Below are positions 34,025-46,118 of a DNA stretch of 64,000 nt, in pieces. Made by a program: the position numbers and the translations under genes. Where the stretch lies: contig CM063255.1 in the NCBI GenBank assembly GCA_032158295.1, positions 19,179,094-19,243,093 of the forward strand. Reading direction: 5' to 3'. Under the pieces are notes generated by a model. That model made no database searches. It was given only the letters and a program-made list of their open reading frames with translations, and was not told the DNA's origin. The stretch is from Pycnopodia helianthoides. Lineage: Eukaryota; Echinodermata; Asteroidea; Forcipulatida; Asteriidae. Position 1 is the first letter of the stretch. Every line of letters starts with the position of its first letter.

Positions 34025-36591
34025 ATGGCATCTTTAAAACCAGTAAAGATTTCAGCTCTAGAGGAAATCATCCAGGGTCATCTAGAGTGCTGTATTTGCA
34101 CTGACCAATGCACAGAACCCAAACAACTAGACTGTCTTCACAGCTTCTGTGAACACTGTTTGCTGAAATACCAGACTACCAACTACAAACATGCTGAGAT
34201 GCTTATTTGTCCTCTGTGTCGAAAGGAGACACAACTTCCTGGGAAAGGTGTTCAAGATCTTAAGACTAACTTCAATCTAACTAGTCTTGCAGTTGAACTT
34301 GAGCAGGTCAGCTCATCTGAAAGCAACAAGTTGATTTGTAAACTATGCGAGGAAGTAAACGAGGCAACACATTTCTGTTTTGACTGCCCCACGATCATTT
34401 GTGCAAACTGTTACAAAGTGCACCAGAAAATTCCAGCATCATCAAGCCACACAGTAGCTACTTTAAAAGACATTAGTGATGGGAAGATTGCAATGAAAAA
34501 GAGAGGAACAAAACATCATCTAGAATGCCAGACTCATCAGGGTGAAGTGATGAGGTTCTTTTGTACAACATGTAATGTGATGATTTGTAGAGACTGCACT
34601 GTCATAGATCACCGTAATCCACAACATGAGTATATTGACTGCAACCAAGCCTCATCCACATATAAACAGTCATTGGCTAAACTCATTACTCCCCTTGAAG
34701 AAATCCTGAAGAACTTTTACCAATCTCAAGCAACTGTCTCAACAATGAAAGACAACCTAAACATTGCAGTTGAGAGAACCATGGCAGAGGTGAAGAACAG
34801 AGCTGATGACATCAGGGCTGAGGTAACAGCTCAAGAGAGTCGCATCATGGATGAAATAAAAACCATCCACAAAAATCATAGCAAGCAATTGGAGGAATAT
34901 GAGCAAACAGTGAGTGTAAACTCACAGCAAATAGAGCATTCATTGCAGATTGCCAAAGATGCCAGCAACAATTTGTCAGATCCTGACTTCCTTGAACTTT
35001 ATCCTACTGTCCATAAGAACTTGACTTTAATCAGAGATCAAAATCAACCCAAGATAGATTCCACCCTTTCCCATCTGAGCTTTTTTCCAGGGTTTTGTAA
35101 CATCACCCTTGGTAATCTGAAGGAACCAAGGTGGGAGCTTTGTTTGGAGTTTCATGAAAGATTAAGTGTGGCTGTGTCTATTGATGCCGCTGTACCTGGG
35201 GATGAGATGGCAGTGACGGACCACAGTAATAGCAGAGTGGTAATCTTCAACACTATGGGACACCTGAAGAAAGCTATCATGTTATCACAAAGTAAGTCCT
35301 TAGAGCTGTAATGTTGCTGTAAATCTCAGTTCAAACGGTGTCAAAATTCTCTGGATTGTTTATTAGAGTGACAGTCAAAGAGTATTCTATGAAAACAATT
35401 ATTCCCATCACAAATCAAACCGTATTTTTGGTTAAAGGTTCACATGCAGTCAAAGTGTCTGCCATGAAACTGATGGATTATTCGAATTTCACTGTACCTT
35501 GTAGATTAGGACTGCATTGATCTACTGCATGGTGTGCAATATGTATTGGGGTGTTGAGGACTGTGTTAATTGTGCATTGTGTATTTGTAATGTTTGTCTT
35601 TTATCCTTTTTATTGTTTATTCTGTTTAGTTGCAATTTTTATTTTACATCATCTGTATCTCTTTAGATGTGTAAGTGTATACTATTTCTAAAGTAAACTT
35701 CATGCAATTCAGCCCTCTGGCTGCAGAATGAATGTTAATAAACCATTAAATTACCATGAATAATCCACTGCAGGCCCAGACCCTGTGAGACTTCAATATT
35801 TGTATATTGTAGGCTAGGGCTGCTGTGTGATCTATTTGCAACGTGAAAAGGGCTTTTACAACCTAGGAATCAATGGAATTTAATAATAATGTGTTTTGTA
35901 GTTTTCTTGAAAAGCAACTTAAACTGGTTGTAAGTATTTTGTAAATGAAGGACCATTGTTCATTTGTTTTCCAGACCCTTGGGCTGTTGCAGCATTTCAG
36001 AATCAGTTAGTGGTTGTAGATGGAACCAACTCTGTCAAGATGTACACCAAGAATGGCACAAAGGGATTGGAGTTCTACACAGTGCCTCATAGTGAAGTGG
36101 GAAAGACAGCAGTAAGCCTCTACAGTGTAGCAGTCATGAAAGATACAATCATTGTGGGTGACGTGAAGAGGTCAGTTATAACTAAACACAGCTCCAGTGA
36201 TGGTTCACTCATTGACACTCTTTCAGTTAAGACACAACCTTGGTTCTTAGCCGTTGACAGCAAGGATAGAATTGTAGTCAGTGGCGGGAAACAACAACAA
36301 GTAGACATCGTTGGTCACCAGGCAGCAACATCAGTCACCATCAGACCAACCATCGATGGTCAGAGAGTTAGATCCTGCAGAGGTGTTTGCTGTGACAGAT
36401 CAGTTCTCTACATTGTAGTGCGCAATATGGATGCCAACACTGGTCATATTCATCAGTATGACACCAAGGGTAGATTTCTCAGCTGTATTGCTCAGGGTCT
36501 GTTCGATCCATGTGGAATCTCATTAACATCAGATGAGCAGAAGCTGGCAGTGGCAGACTCTACATGTGTGAAGATTTATAGAAAGGTGTAA
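34025..36591 (+). CDS. TRIM-type E3 ubiquitin ligase (RING, B-boxes, coiled coil, beta-propeller), two coding exons
   Basis: Exons 34025-35291 and 35975-36591 are joined by a GTAAGT donor and TTTTCCAG acceptor. The splice (phase 1) fuses ...IMLSQ to NPWAVAAFQ and gives 627 aa. RING at residues 22-65 (C22xxC25, C37xH39xxC42xxC45, C62PLC65); B-box 1 about 104-140 (CKLCEEV...CFDC..IICANC); B-box 2 about 163-205 (HHLECQTHQGE, CTTCNVMICRDC); coiled coil 210-330; NHL-like beta-propeller about 375-627 with repeated VAxxD/VVVDG strands. Such proteins transfer ubiquitin through the RING and choose substrates through the propeller (family knowledge); the substrate is unknown. The start is set by the 5' UTR acceptor 5 bp upstream and the context taaaATGG. 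No lesion was seen. It is a paralogue, not a close copy, of the gene at 60.8-62.6 kb. Confidence 0.92.
35292..35974 (+). other. Intron of the TRIM gene
   Basis: 683-bp intron with consensus GTAAGT start and CAG end. The short open frame inside (35338-35520) is not a gene. Confidence 0.85.
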
Positions 36592-36800
36592 TGTTGTCTA
36601 ATAGTTATGATACTGGTTAATTACTGTCTTGTGAGGATGCAGATGCTACAGTCAACTTAACATTTCAAAAATCACTTTAAGTTAAATTGATCAATAATTT
36701 CAGTAAAATTTTATTTTATTAAATTTAATTGTAATGACCTCTATGTTACTTCAGTGATTAATTACATTTCATGAAGTGAAGAAAATTAAGCTGGCTTTAT

Positions 36801-36961
36801 CAGGCCCGGGGTCACACAAAAGTCACTGAGGCAACAGCCTCTGTTGCCCCTGGTCTTGGCCTTGCTGACAAAAGTTTCCTATATACCTTAAGATTTTCCA
36901 ATAGAACTGCCGTTTGCCCCAAAAATTGGTTTGTCCTCTCAAATGTAAAATTCCAGGTCTG
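36801..36961. mobile_element. Small hAT-like MITE (CAGGCC ends)
   Basis: Begins CAGGCCCGGGGT and ends AATTCCAGGTCTG. It contains TGCCCC/CTTGGCCTTG words and a segment AAGATTTTCCAAT that also occurs in the element at 52665-52831. No clear target duplication; superfamily by terminal CAG only. Confidence 0.45.
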
Positions 36962-37082
36962 CTGTATTATATACTCCTGGGTAAGCCTGAGTTAGGATCA
37001 GATTGATTCAAACATGTGTCAGGTTTAATTGGATCTAGATTCAGGGTCAGTTCTGAGTCGGGAGTTTTTTAGAGCACATGGC

Positions 37083-37950
37083 AACTGAAGTTTCGGTCTC
37101 GAAATGAGGTCTCGGTCTCGGTCTCAGACTGAGGTCTTGGTCTTGGAAGATGAGGTCTCGGTCTCTGTCTCTTTCTTAAACAGCAAAGTCGGTCTCGGTC
37201 TCAAAAAGTAAAGTCTCGGTTATAGTCTCGGTCTCGGAAGATGAGGTTAATGTCTTGGTTTCAGCCTCTAACAGTAGTCGACCAGCCAACTTTGAAAAAG
37301 TCCTCTAGAAAAAAATTCCACGGCATAGTTTGTTAATGGCTGGCAATAATGCTAGATCTATTGTTCATGGGATCAGGAAGACGAGTAGGGTGGATACCAC
37401 CCTCAATTTTGTATTTTAAGGTAATTTTGAGGTCAAAAAAGGTCAAATTGGGGATTTTTGGATTTTGCACCAAATTTGACCCCAAGTTATAGCTCTATCT
37501 ATAAAATGTATTTCTATCATCATATTGACATACCAAGCCTGTAAAACTAAGGGTTAATCTTTTATCTTGTACACAAATGTATAATAAAATGAAAACTAAA
37601 AGAGTGATTTTCTCAAAAAGTGCATATCTTGAGTATACCGAATAAGTTTGAACTCCCTATCTCAAGGGTGCATATATTTGTTTCAAACAACTTTTTTCTG
37701 AAGGGTAATATACTCGGGCAGTTTTTAATATTAACAAAAATCAATTTCACACCTTTTTGTATGGTGTAATTAACAATAGATCTAGCATTGATGCCGGCCA
37801 TTAACAAACTATGCCGTCCAAAGTTTAATTTTACACTTTGGCTGGCCTACTACAGTAAAGTCTTGGTCTCGGTCTCGGACTGTAAGGTCTTGGTTGTTGT
37901 CTAGATCTTGGAAGATGAGGTCTCGATCACAGTCTCAGACAGAGAGGTCT
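37083..37950. repeat. GGTCTCG-rich repeat, split by a Harbinger-like MITE
   Basis: (GTCTCG)n-like words fill 37095-37262 and resume at 37859-37950. The intervening 584 bp are the MITE described separately. The right end (GTCTTGACTCCAACAC) resembles ends of CAGTGTTG-type hAT MITEs, and the patch at 24657 (CAGTGTTGTAGAACTCCAGACC) looks like a left end of the same kind. Assignment is tentative. Confidence 0.5.
37272..37855. mobile_element. MITE with ~95-bp TIRs and TAA target duplication (PIF/Harbinger-like)
   Basis: The left end CAGTAGTCGACCAGCC and the reverse complement of the right end, CTGTAGTAGGCCAGCC, start long TIRs. These include a nearly perfect block ACGGCATAGTTTGTTAATGG ... ATGCTAGATCTATTGTT (37319-37367 against 37768-37817). 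TAA flanks both sides (37269-37271, 37856-37858). A 3-bp TAA/TTA duplication fits PIF/Harbinger (family knowledge). No transposase. Confidence 0.75.
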
Positions 37951-38039
37951 TGACTCCAACACCTCAAGTGGGAGTAACTTAAAATTTTATGACAAAGCAA
38001 AGTGTGACTGTTTCTAGTGATCTAAATGATTCTGAAATC

Positions 38040-38670
38040 TGGGTCAGAATGTTCCAAACTTGGGTCAACCCTATTGGAATCCAGAGTAAGGATCAGCTCT
38101 GAGCTTCAAATTCAACCTGGAATTGTAGTTGTTTAACACTACAATCTGAGAACAAGAAAACATTGAAGTAGGCTGGATGGCTTTATACTTAGCACTCTAA
38201 ATACTCCTGGGTCTAAAGTGACCTACTCCTGGTCTAAAGTGACCTACTCCTGGGTCTAAAGTGACCTACTCTGGGTCTAAAGTGACTGGCCAGATTGATC
38301 CAAACTTGGGTCAATCCCAATGGAATCCAGAGTATGGATCAGCTCTGAGCTTCAAATTCAACCTGGAATTGTAGTTGTTTAACACTACAATCTGAGAACA
38401 AGAAAACATTGAAGTAGGCTGGATGGCTTTATACTTAGCACTCTAAATACTCCTGGGTCTAAAGTGACCTCCTCCTGGGTCTAAAGTGACCTCCTCCTGG
38501 GTCTAAAGTGACCTACTCCTGGTCTAAAGTGACATCCTCCTGGGTCTAAGTGACCTACTCCTGGGTCTAAAGTGACTGGGCCAGATTGATCCAAACTTGG
38601 GTCAATCCCAATGGAATCCAGAGTATGGATCAGCTCTGAGCTTCAAATCCAACTTGGAATTGTAGTTGTT
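38040..38670. repeat. Tandem duplication (~245-290 bp) containing a 22-bp satellite
   Basis: The block beginning CCAAACTTGGGTCAA and running through GGATCAGCTCTGAGCTTCAAATTC and GCACTCTAAATACTCCTGG occurs at about 38052 and 38299, and its first part again at about 38591. Each full copy ends in several direct copies of ACTCCTGGGTCTAAAGTGACCT (22 bp), with more copies in the second. Two-level repeat structure. Confidence 0.8.
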
Positions 38671-39585
38671 TACTTCTGCAAAATGAAAACTTGTTATTAT
38701 TAATGATTATCCCAATTATCTGGTTTTACTTTTATGTCTAGGAGCAGGTGTACATTATGATCAAGTGATACAAATGCAAATACTGTGTATGAGTTTGCTG
38801 TTTAACTTTAAATGGGAGTCAGTTTGACTGAATAACCAAGATTGATTTTTTTCTGTAGTTATCTTATATGAAAAGTACTTTAGTTTGAGTTTTTTGAGTA
38901 AGTTTGATCTGCTTTTTTAGATTAACATCACAGTAGATAATTGCTCAAGTAGACTTGTTTAAAAAAAACAATTACTGCTACTCTGTCTTTATAGCAAAAT
39001 ATCTCAACTTTTGACATTGACAATAAATCAGGAGATGATTCATACTCTATTTTGATTTTTGTTAGGTGAAGATTTATTCCTCTAACTCTCCTTCATTCAC
39101 TTTGCTTGTCTTGTAAAACCTGCTCCGAGTTTAGACATACTTCCTTAATGTACAAATGTATAGGAATTAAAGAAGTTTCTTGATGGATCCAGGAGAAGTT
39201 CAGATCTCATCTTATAAGCAAACAAATCCAAAAGTTAAATTTGGAACTGCACAGAATTTTAATAAAAACACATCGCATGATTGTATTTTTTGTAAAGATA
39301 AAGCGAAGACATAATTTGAAAGAATGCCTTTCGAGAGATTTTACACGGATAAACATCACCAAACAAGACAAAGTAATGGAAAAACAAACTTATTTCATAC
39401 AGTTGTCCATTTTCATACATGGTTAATTTGATGTTATGATGCGGATGGATTTTAAATCCTACAATGTTAGGGTTTCAGCCTTCACCCTCAAGATGAAAAG
39501 AGAACTAACAGCTTCCACTGCCGACAGACATTACAATCTGGTTGCTGTAATGAGCTGTAATGAGCCTTGCTTGATCTTAACCCAA

Positions 39586-39702
39586 GGAGTGCATTTTTTT
39601 TGTGGTCCTTACCAATAACTGTTTCAGTTTAGTTGGCCATTGGTTAATCACTGTCCAATGATTGAAACAGTTATTGGTTACAGTCACAAAAATGCACCCC
39701 TG
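39586..39702. repeat. Short hairpin (MITE-like), arms ~42 bp
   Basis: GGAGTGCATTTTTTTTGTGG...CCAATAACTGTTTCA pairs with TGAAACAGTTATTGG...CACAAAAATGCACCCC across a 30-bp loop. Flanking sequence gives no clear duplication. Confidence 0.65.
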
Positions 39703-40238
39703 GAAGTGTGACTTTAAAATATCCCAATAAACTAAATATTTTAGTTAGTCCTGTGGTTGATCCAGTATGTGTTAGAGATCCACACAGAGCGTGCGATCAA
39801 AAGAGGCATCAAGTCATAGGGCAACTGGTCCCCTCTCATTCTTCTTTGATCCTGTGAAAGGTCTAACTGTGTGCAATCAAAGGTGATCATGTAAAATCAT
39901 GATTCATCTAAAGTGGGTGTTTAAAAATGTCATGCGCATATTAAGCTCCCTATAAGCTTGAATTTGTTTAACAAGCATGTGCACAGCTCATCCCTTCCTG
40001 GGGCTAGTGACGAGAATTATTCATGCAGCCCTGCCCATGATAGCGAGGTCTTAGTTTGACCCTCTCATTGATGTGTGATTAGCGCAGTATACTCAGTGCT
40101 TTCAGAGTCTTGTCGGGAGAAAAGTGCACCTCAGACAGAAGATGGTTCTCATGAATGAGATTCTGAACATGGTGTAAGGATCGTCATTGGTTTGAATTCT
40201 ACTGGATTTCACTTTCACATCATCTTTGTTCTTTACAG

Positions 40239-40344
40239 AAGGAGAGCTCAAGTCTACTTCAGTGCTTGAGGATGAGGATTGTGGGAGTCTAAAGTTGAAA
40301 CAGATGATGTCACTGCTGGAGCATGAACTAGACCAAGAAATCAG
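40239..40344 (+). CDS. Orphan coding-like exon (acidic/coiled-coil)
   Basis: The acceptor CTTTGTTCTTTACAG ends at 40238 and a donor GTATGA starts at 40345. Only one frame is open across it: GELKSTSVLEDEDCGS and then LKLKQMMSLLEHELDQEI, a helical, charged peptide. If the donor is not used, the frame runs on through RYEMRRAMWSVLESRNRS to a stop at 40399, so it could be a terminal exon. The entry phase (1) equals that of the exon at 42616. I do not recognise the family. Confidence 0.4.
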
Positions 40345-40632
40345 GTATGAGATGAGAAGAGCCATGTGGAGTGTCTTAGAGTCAAGAAATAGGAGTTGAG
40401 ACAAATTCACAGTCAAATAACATTCTGCTGCTGAGTGTGTTGCTTACAAATATTCTTTTAGCAAAAATTTAAGGAACAAAGTCCAACTTTATTCAAGCAA
40501 AACTGTTGTGCTCACTATAACAGGAAATATGTGCAAGCACAATTTTATTAAAACTCAAGAAGACTGGTGTATTCTCAGTAAATTTGATTTATTGAGACAA
40601 TAATCTTTTGCTTTGGTTACAATGAACAAGGG

Positions 40633-40933
40633 TTAACACGTTGACTGCCACCTACGAGTATATTTGTAGTAACAGGTGTAACGGATTCTGCCACTACGAG
40701 TATACTCGTAGAGATTGAAAGGCTTTTGTATAGTGAATTGAATACACTGGCATCACTGAGAACGCAACGTATACGCTTCTGGCAGTGGTGAGCACACATC
40801 GTTAAAATTTGTATGCTACAACATGTTGACAAAAAAAAAGTACCTATTTGGTATGCACGCATGCGCACCACACTGGGATGCTTGGCAAATGGGAACGCCC
40901 CTTCAAATTTATGACCGGCAGTCAACATGTTAA
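40633..40933. mobile_element. TTAA-flanked MITE (piggyBac-type), copy 2
   Basis: TTAA at 40633-40636 and 40930-40933. Ends CACGTTGACTGCCA / CCGGCAGTCAACATG. Internal order is the same as in 17122-17412, including CTACGAGTATA...TATACTCGTAG and CGCATGCGCA. It keeps better TIR symmetry than copy 1. Confidence 0.8.
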
Positions 40934-41417
40934 AGAACATAAGATCATGGTGTCCTCTAGTCCCTCAAGCTTTGTTGATTCATGTCAATTGAGGTTATAT
41001 GAAGCACATTGTCAAATAACAATTGGTTAGAACGTATGGACAAACTTTCCATCCTCCCAGGCAATTATTTTGTGCCGGTTTATCCTTTCTGCAGTTTCGT
41101 TGGAAAAAAGTTTGTTAGAAATTAGCATTGTCCATCTGGTGGAGCAAGCAATGATGATACAAAGAAAAGTGGTATGTAAAGAATAAATAGACTGTACAAG
41201 TCTGGCATGTATTTGAACAAATTGGAGATTTTTTTGTTCTTACATGTGTGCTTTGATGTTTGAAGGAAACAAAGTCACACTTAGGACCGGGTCCCAGTGT
41301 TTGAATATTGGCTCCCTTATGAAGACTGAAAACAAAAGGGCTCCTTAGGAGAATTCTAAAGACAGGGATATTCCACAAGGAACTTTGTGTACAAAGTATA
41401 CTATGGGAGGATGTTAA

Positions 41418-41679
41418 GTACAGGGACAAAGGAGCAAAGAAAAGACATCTCCACAATGTTGGAATAAGCATGAGACTTACACAGTCAATAATAACTCCCA
41501 TATTTATTGTTTAGTTGCTAAGAGTGAGGCTATGATGATCATTCTGCAGTCAGCTGATCATTTTGACGGTGGAGAAGCAGTAACAGCTTCAGATGTAAAA
41601 CATGGAGTGAGACTGAGATTTGTGCATCCTAAGGAAACTAAAGTATTCCAGAGATGGAGTCTTTTGAAGCTAATGTAAT
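41418..41679 (+). other. Unassigned open frame, possibly coding
   Basis: A plus-strand frame without an obvious start ends at TAA 41677-41679. It includes EAMMIILQSADHFDGGEAVT and SDVKHGVRLRFVHPKETKVF, ending WSLLKLM. The composition is protein-like and it lies after a possible acceptor (TTATTGTTTAG at 41513). It sits between two orphan exons. I do not recognise it, and it may be chance or an exon of an unknown gene. Confidence 0.2.
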
Positions 41680-42615
41680 TAACAGGCAACTACTTCCAGG
41701 CAGTACATTCACATGTTGTTCTCCAGTGATACTAAAGGGTTTCCTTTGCATGCTATACCTTTAAGTCATCTGTAAGTATTGCTCTGTTTGACAAGGGTTT
41801 TCAATCTGATTTTTGATGCCTGTGGCTATGACAGAAGAAAATATGTTGTAAACATCTCTCTTCCAATTCACTATGAGTCCAAGAGGAACAACTCTAACCA
41901 AATCACAACATTATACTTAAAAGTCATGACTCATGAGCAACACAATAGTCAGTGAAAGAATTTGAACACAAGACCAATCTTCCTCATAAGTTCTTAGAGG
42001 AGACTAGACTCTTATTAAAAAAAAAACCTTTTTTAAAGGTGAACTGATATTCCATGTCTTTTTCTTTTCTTACTTTAAGGGTAAAGTCACTTTTAGTTAA
42101 GTTGGAAACAGAAAAGGCCTAATTGACATCAAACAATGGAAAGGTATTAATTCATGTTTAGGTCACATTTGTCTAGAAATCAGTTACATATGCCTAGACT
42201 TGCTGGTTCCAATGAATGCAAGCACAGAATGCTTTGGTAAACAGTACCTTGAATTGAAATTGACTCAATGGGCTAAATTCATAGAGCTGCGTATAAGCAC
42301 AAAAAGTAGCTAAGCATAACAAATCTGTGCTAACCAGAACAAGGGTACCAGCCCAAACATCATGTTAGATGTAACATTTCCGACTGGTATCCTGCTCATT
42401 TCTGCTCAGCAGAATTGTAAAGCAATATGTTCTCTCAAAAGCAGTTCTTTTCAAATAGCCAAGTTGTCTTAGTTTAACAGAAGTGAAGTGAATCTAAGCA
42501 AACTTAAATCTTTAAATGCACAGTAGCTCTTTTTAGACCTCTTTGGAAGTGGTATCAGGATTTGGAACTTGTCCTATTTATTTAAGTTACAGTTCTGTAC
42601 TCATCTTATCTTTAG

Positions 42616-42690
42616 ATGAAGAGGATGAGGCAGTTGAGTATTACTCACCACAGGAAGACAACCTGAATATTAGTAACATTGACTGGCCAG
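42616..42690 (+). CDS. Orphan coding-like exon, 75 bp
   Basis: Acceptor CTTATCTTTAG (ends 42615) and donor GTAAGA (42691) bracket a 75-bp, phase 1-1 exon reading DEEDEAVEYYSPQEDNLNIS then NIDWP. Acidic, with an aromatic pair and a conserved-looking C-terminal NIDWP. Joining to the next good acceptor (TTTCTTTAG, ending 43269) would give an immediate stop, so this could be the penultimate exon. The gene identity is unknown. Confidence 0.45.
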
Positions 42691-45320
42691 GTAAGATGTT
42701 AATGTCTAGTTGACTTCAGTGAGGGCACTCACGCTTTTCCCTTGTCCATGAAAAAACAATCCTAAAATCTTACCAGTACAACTCAGAATCCTAATTTGTT
42801 GTTCAGGCATTCGACTTCTAGTTTCATAAGTTTGTTCTTGTTTGTTTGTGCAAATAGAAAAATAGTGTACACAAATATACTTATGTCCAAGGCAACCATT
42901 TTTTAAATATTAATTTTAACTATAACGTTTTAATGCCTTGTTGAAGGCTTGAATACTAGAATTGAAATATATATTTTTGTATCTTTCTTATTTATCTTTT
43001 TACATCTGTTATCAGTCTTTAAATCAATTTTCTTTCATTTTGAAGCTTTATTATTTTGATTTTCTTTCATTTAAATAATTAGGATTCAGCTCTTCAATCA
43101 TTTCAATGTCCAAACACCTGTTCATATCAGAAATACTTTATCTTCAAAACTTTTGCTTAAGTCTTGTTTTTGCATTTTATTTGGTGGGGATGTATCTGCC
43201 TTTTGAATGGGTCTGGGTCTATTTTCATATTATTTAGTATTAAGGAGATTTGTTGATTTCTTTAGGTTGAAAGGCTCCCAAAGATGCCACCACTGTGGAA
43301 ACTATATTTCAACCCATCTCCCCAGCATACATCTATGTAGCAACTGGTTTATCAAGTAGTGGAATTATCTTTGTAAATTGTAGTAGTGCTTTCCATTCTG
43401 ATGGCCATCTACAGGCAGAAACTGTAAGTACTAATCAGCAGAAATGTTTGTTTTTTAATCACTTCACATCGGTATTCAAACATCTTTTCCCTGCCTCTGT
43501 GCAGTAATATGTTTCGGAGCTTTTCAGAGCTTCAAAAGAAATGTTGGTTGTTGAGAATATCGTTGTCAAAATGAAACCCTCAATAAACAATTTTAAGACA
43601 GCAAACATTCTCAAAAAATGTGCCTTAATGTTTCGTTCTCTTTTAAGATTAAATGGATTGTCTTACTGTGAATAGGCCCAAACCTTGGCCTTAATGCAGG
43701 CATCAACTTGAAGCCTGAACCCACCCTCCTCAGAGGTCGCAAAATATCGACGCCGTTTCGACGCCGAAGCCTGAGGTCAATAATTTGTTGTTATAGTGAA
43801 GCCTTATTTGTGTTTGGTGATGTGACATCGTATCCACAAGTACATCAGTCACGGCTGAAAATATATCCAAGTCGTGGCGTTTCAAACAACTGTTGTGGAG
43901 CAATCTTTGAAGATGGCCTTTTTTGAAATTCGCGCAAGTCAACTTGGAATTTGCTTGCGCGCAATTTTTGAACTGAAGTTTGCCCACACAAATACACACA
44001 ATCTAACATCGCGTGCCCCGCACCACCTTGCAAACTGTATCCTGGGGTGTGTTCCACTTGCGCAAACGTTGCCAAGTTTGCGCACGTTTGCCACCGATCT
44101 CGTTTTGAATGGAATGAGTTCTGCACCGCAAACATTGGCGACGTTAGCAACTAGGCAAACTAGACTGGTCCCCTGAACTGAACAGCAAGGAAAGACGTCA
44201 GATGTTTAGGCTATAGGCGATCACGAAAAACTGTAAAAGTGAAGCTTCAGCTGTGGAAAGAAATCAAAGGGTGAAGCCTGGACTAATGCATTTTCTGATA
44301 GAGTGAAGTGGTGGTGAAATCCTGACCTTTTACAAAATTGGCTCAGGTGAAGAAAGGTGATGGCGTTAGGAGGGTTGGTTCAGGATTCAAATTGACGCCT
44401 GCATAATCGGCAATGGTGTGCTGAAATCTTGGACTTGCCTCTTATATGTCAAATACAATGGTAAAAAATTGTGGCAGCCTTTCAATCTCTTGTAGTCCTT
44501 GCTTGTACAACAAAGGGAGGAAGGTCGCAAACCAAAGGTGTTTTTTTTTGTAAATTTTGTACACTTTTTGATGGGGGCAAAACTCCAATATTTTTACCCA
44601 TGTATACCCTGCCTCAGTTTCCCACACAAATTTAACACACTGGCCTATGAACTTGTGTTGTCATGGCACTTGAGTCTAGAGCTTCTGTATGTTTCTATGC
44701 CTGCCAAAGCAGTTGATAATAGAATTGATTGATAATATAATTTATTATATCTTAACCTCTCAAACCAACAGTTGTGGTCGTAGACACTGACTACTGGATT
44801 TGCTTGAACTTATGGTGTGCTATTCGCCAAGATCTATCGTGCCCACAAACTGCTGGTGATAAGACTATCCTATCCTGTTGAAACCGGTAAGGGAAACTAT
44901 GTCAATCTTTATCTGCAGTTATCACTGCAAGAAGAAGATGACCTGTTAGTGGTTTTTTTGTGATCTGGAAACTGTTTTTTATTTCTAGCCTCAGTCTGGC
45001 CTCAGTCTCTGTGGTGCTACTTACTGCAGATTTCTGGGCTTACGGCCCAAAAAAACCTCACACTTTACAGAGCAAAGTGAGCACAGATTTCTGTGGCAAG
45101 CAGTGCCATGAAATTTTTCCCTGGTTTCAAAAGTTAAAAATGACTGTGAAAATGTCAAGATATTTAATGATAACTGCTCTTGCATAGGGCTAAGACTTTG
45201 TATTGCATGCTGTTACCCTGGGCGGTTAGCCAGTGTAGGCCCCATGGAGAGTAATTGACAAGAGAAACAGTTGTATCCTTCCCAGGAAAAAATACCATAC
45301 AATTTATACTGTTTTTGTGG
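42691..45320. other. No further gene supported
   Basis: A second exon-like window (43270-43424, donor GTAAGT at 43425) has an open frame including FQPISPAYIYVATGLSSSG but is phase-incompatible with the exon at 42616. Overlapping frames at 43.7-44.2 kb on both strands have no domain. Confidence 0.3.
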
Positions 45321-45711
45321 GGTTTCTGGCCGAGCGGATAAGAACACTGGACTCAAGCTCTGGTTTTGTTCTCATCAGCAGAGTGTGGGTTTGAGTCCCG
45401 GTTGTAAAACTTGTGTCCTTAAGCAAGACACTTAACCATTATTGCTGCGTCCTTTGGATGGGACGTTAAGTGGTAGGTCTTGTGTGTTGTGTAATGCAAG
45501 TAGGTAAACCAAGGGCACTTATCGTAAAGTGAAGGGATTTGGTTAGGTTTGATGTCCGTGGGTTGATTGAATGCGTATTGTGCCACAGCACCTTGTTAAT
45601 CAATTGCTTTATTTATTTCATTTCATTGTTTTTTGTTTGTTTTTATATTTGTGTTGTGCAAAGAGGCTCCTGCATTGTGCGCTTAATAAATATCTTGTAT
45701 TATTATTATTA
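45321..45711 (+). mobile_element. tRNA-Leu-derived SINE, plus strand
   Basis: The head reads CTGGCCGAGCGGATAAGAAC (A box), GACTCAAGCTC (CAA anticodon stem-loop), a long variable arm, then GGTTTGAGTCC (B box), as in class II tRNA-Leu. The SINE body follows (TTAAGCAAGACACTTAACC, GGGACGTTAAGTGG) and the tail (TAT)n ends near 45711. The acceptor stem does not pair and the 3' CCA-side is replaced, so it is not a functional tRNA gene. Confidence 0.8.
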
Positions 45712-46118
45712 CATGTATATGTAAAGGAATAGGTCTTACAACATTTTAAGCCTGAATCTTCTGATGTTAGAATTCTGTTATAGAGTCTTGACCGTTAACT
45801 TGGCATAGTGCCCTCGCTCGGCTCTGTTTCCCTCGCTTTAGCCATTGTACTTTTCAGTGCGCTGTGTACGTCAACAAGAAATTGTATTCTGCATGGACGA
45901 ATGTGATTTAAAATTTAACATTTTGCCAACTCAAGATGCATGTCCATACTGTGTAAAAAGTATTAATTTAAATTTCACAATACCTGCATTTTTAATACAA
46001 ATAACTAAAGAAGAAAACCTATAGTACTTACAGCAGAAAACTGCGCTCACGGCCCATAGAATGATGTGTTTTACGGAGGATGTAAGTGCACAACTCCGCG
46101 GTAAGGAAAAACATGAAA

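Noticed and set aside
43708..44176. Overlapping 70-100 codon frames on both strands
   Set aside because: No domain; open frames arise from a slightly GC-richer patch.
45321..45405. Functional tRNA-Leu gene
   Set aside because: Boxes A and B are good, but the acceptor stem does not pair and the sequence continues into a SINE body with a (TAT)n tail.
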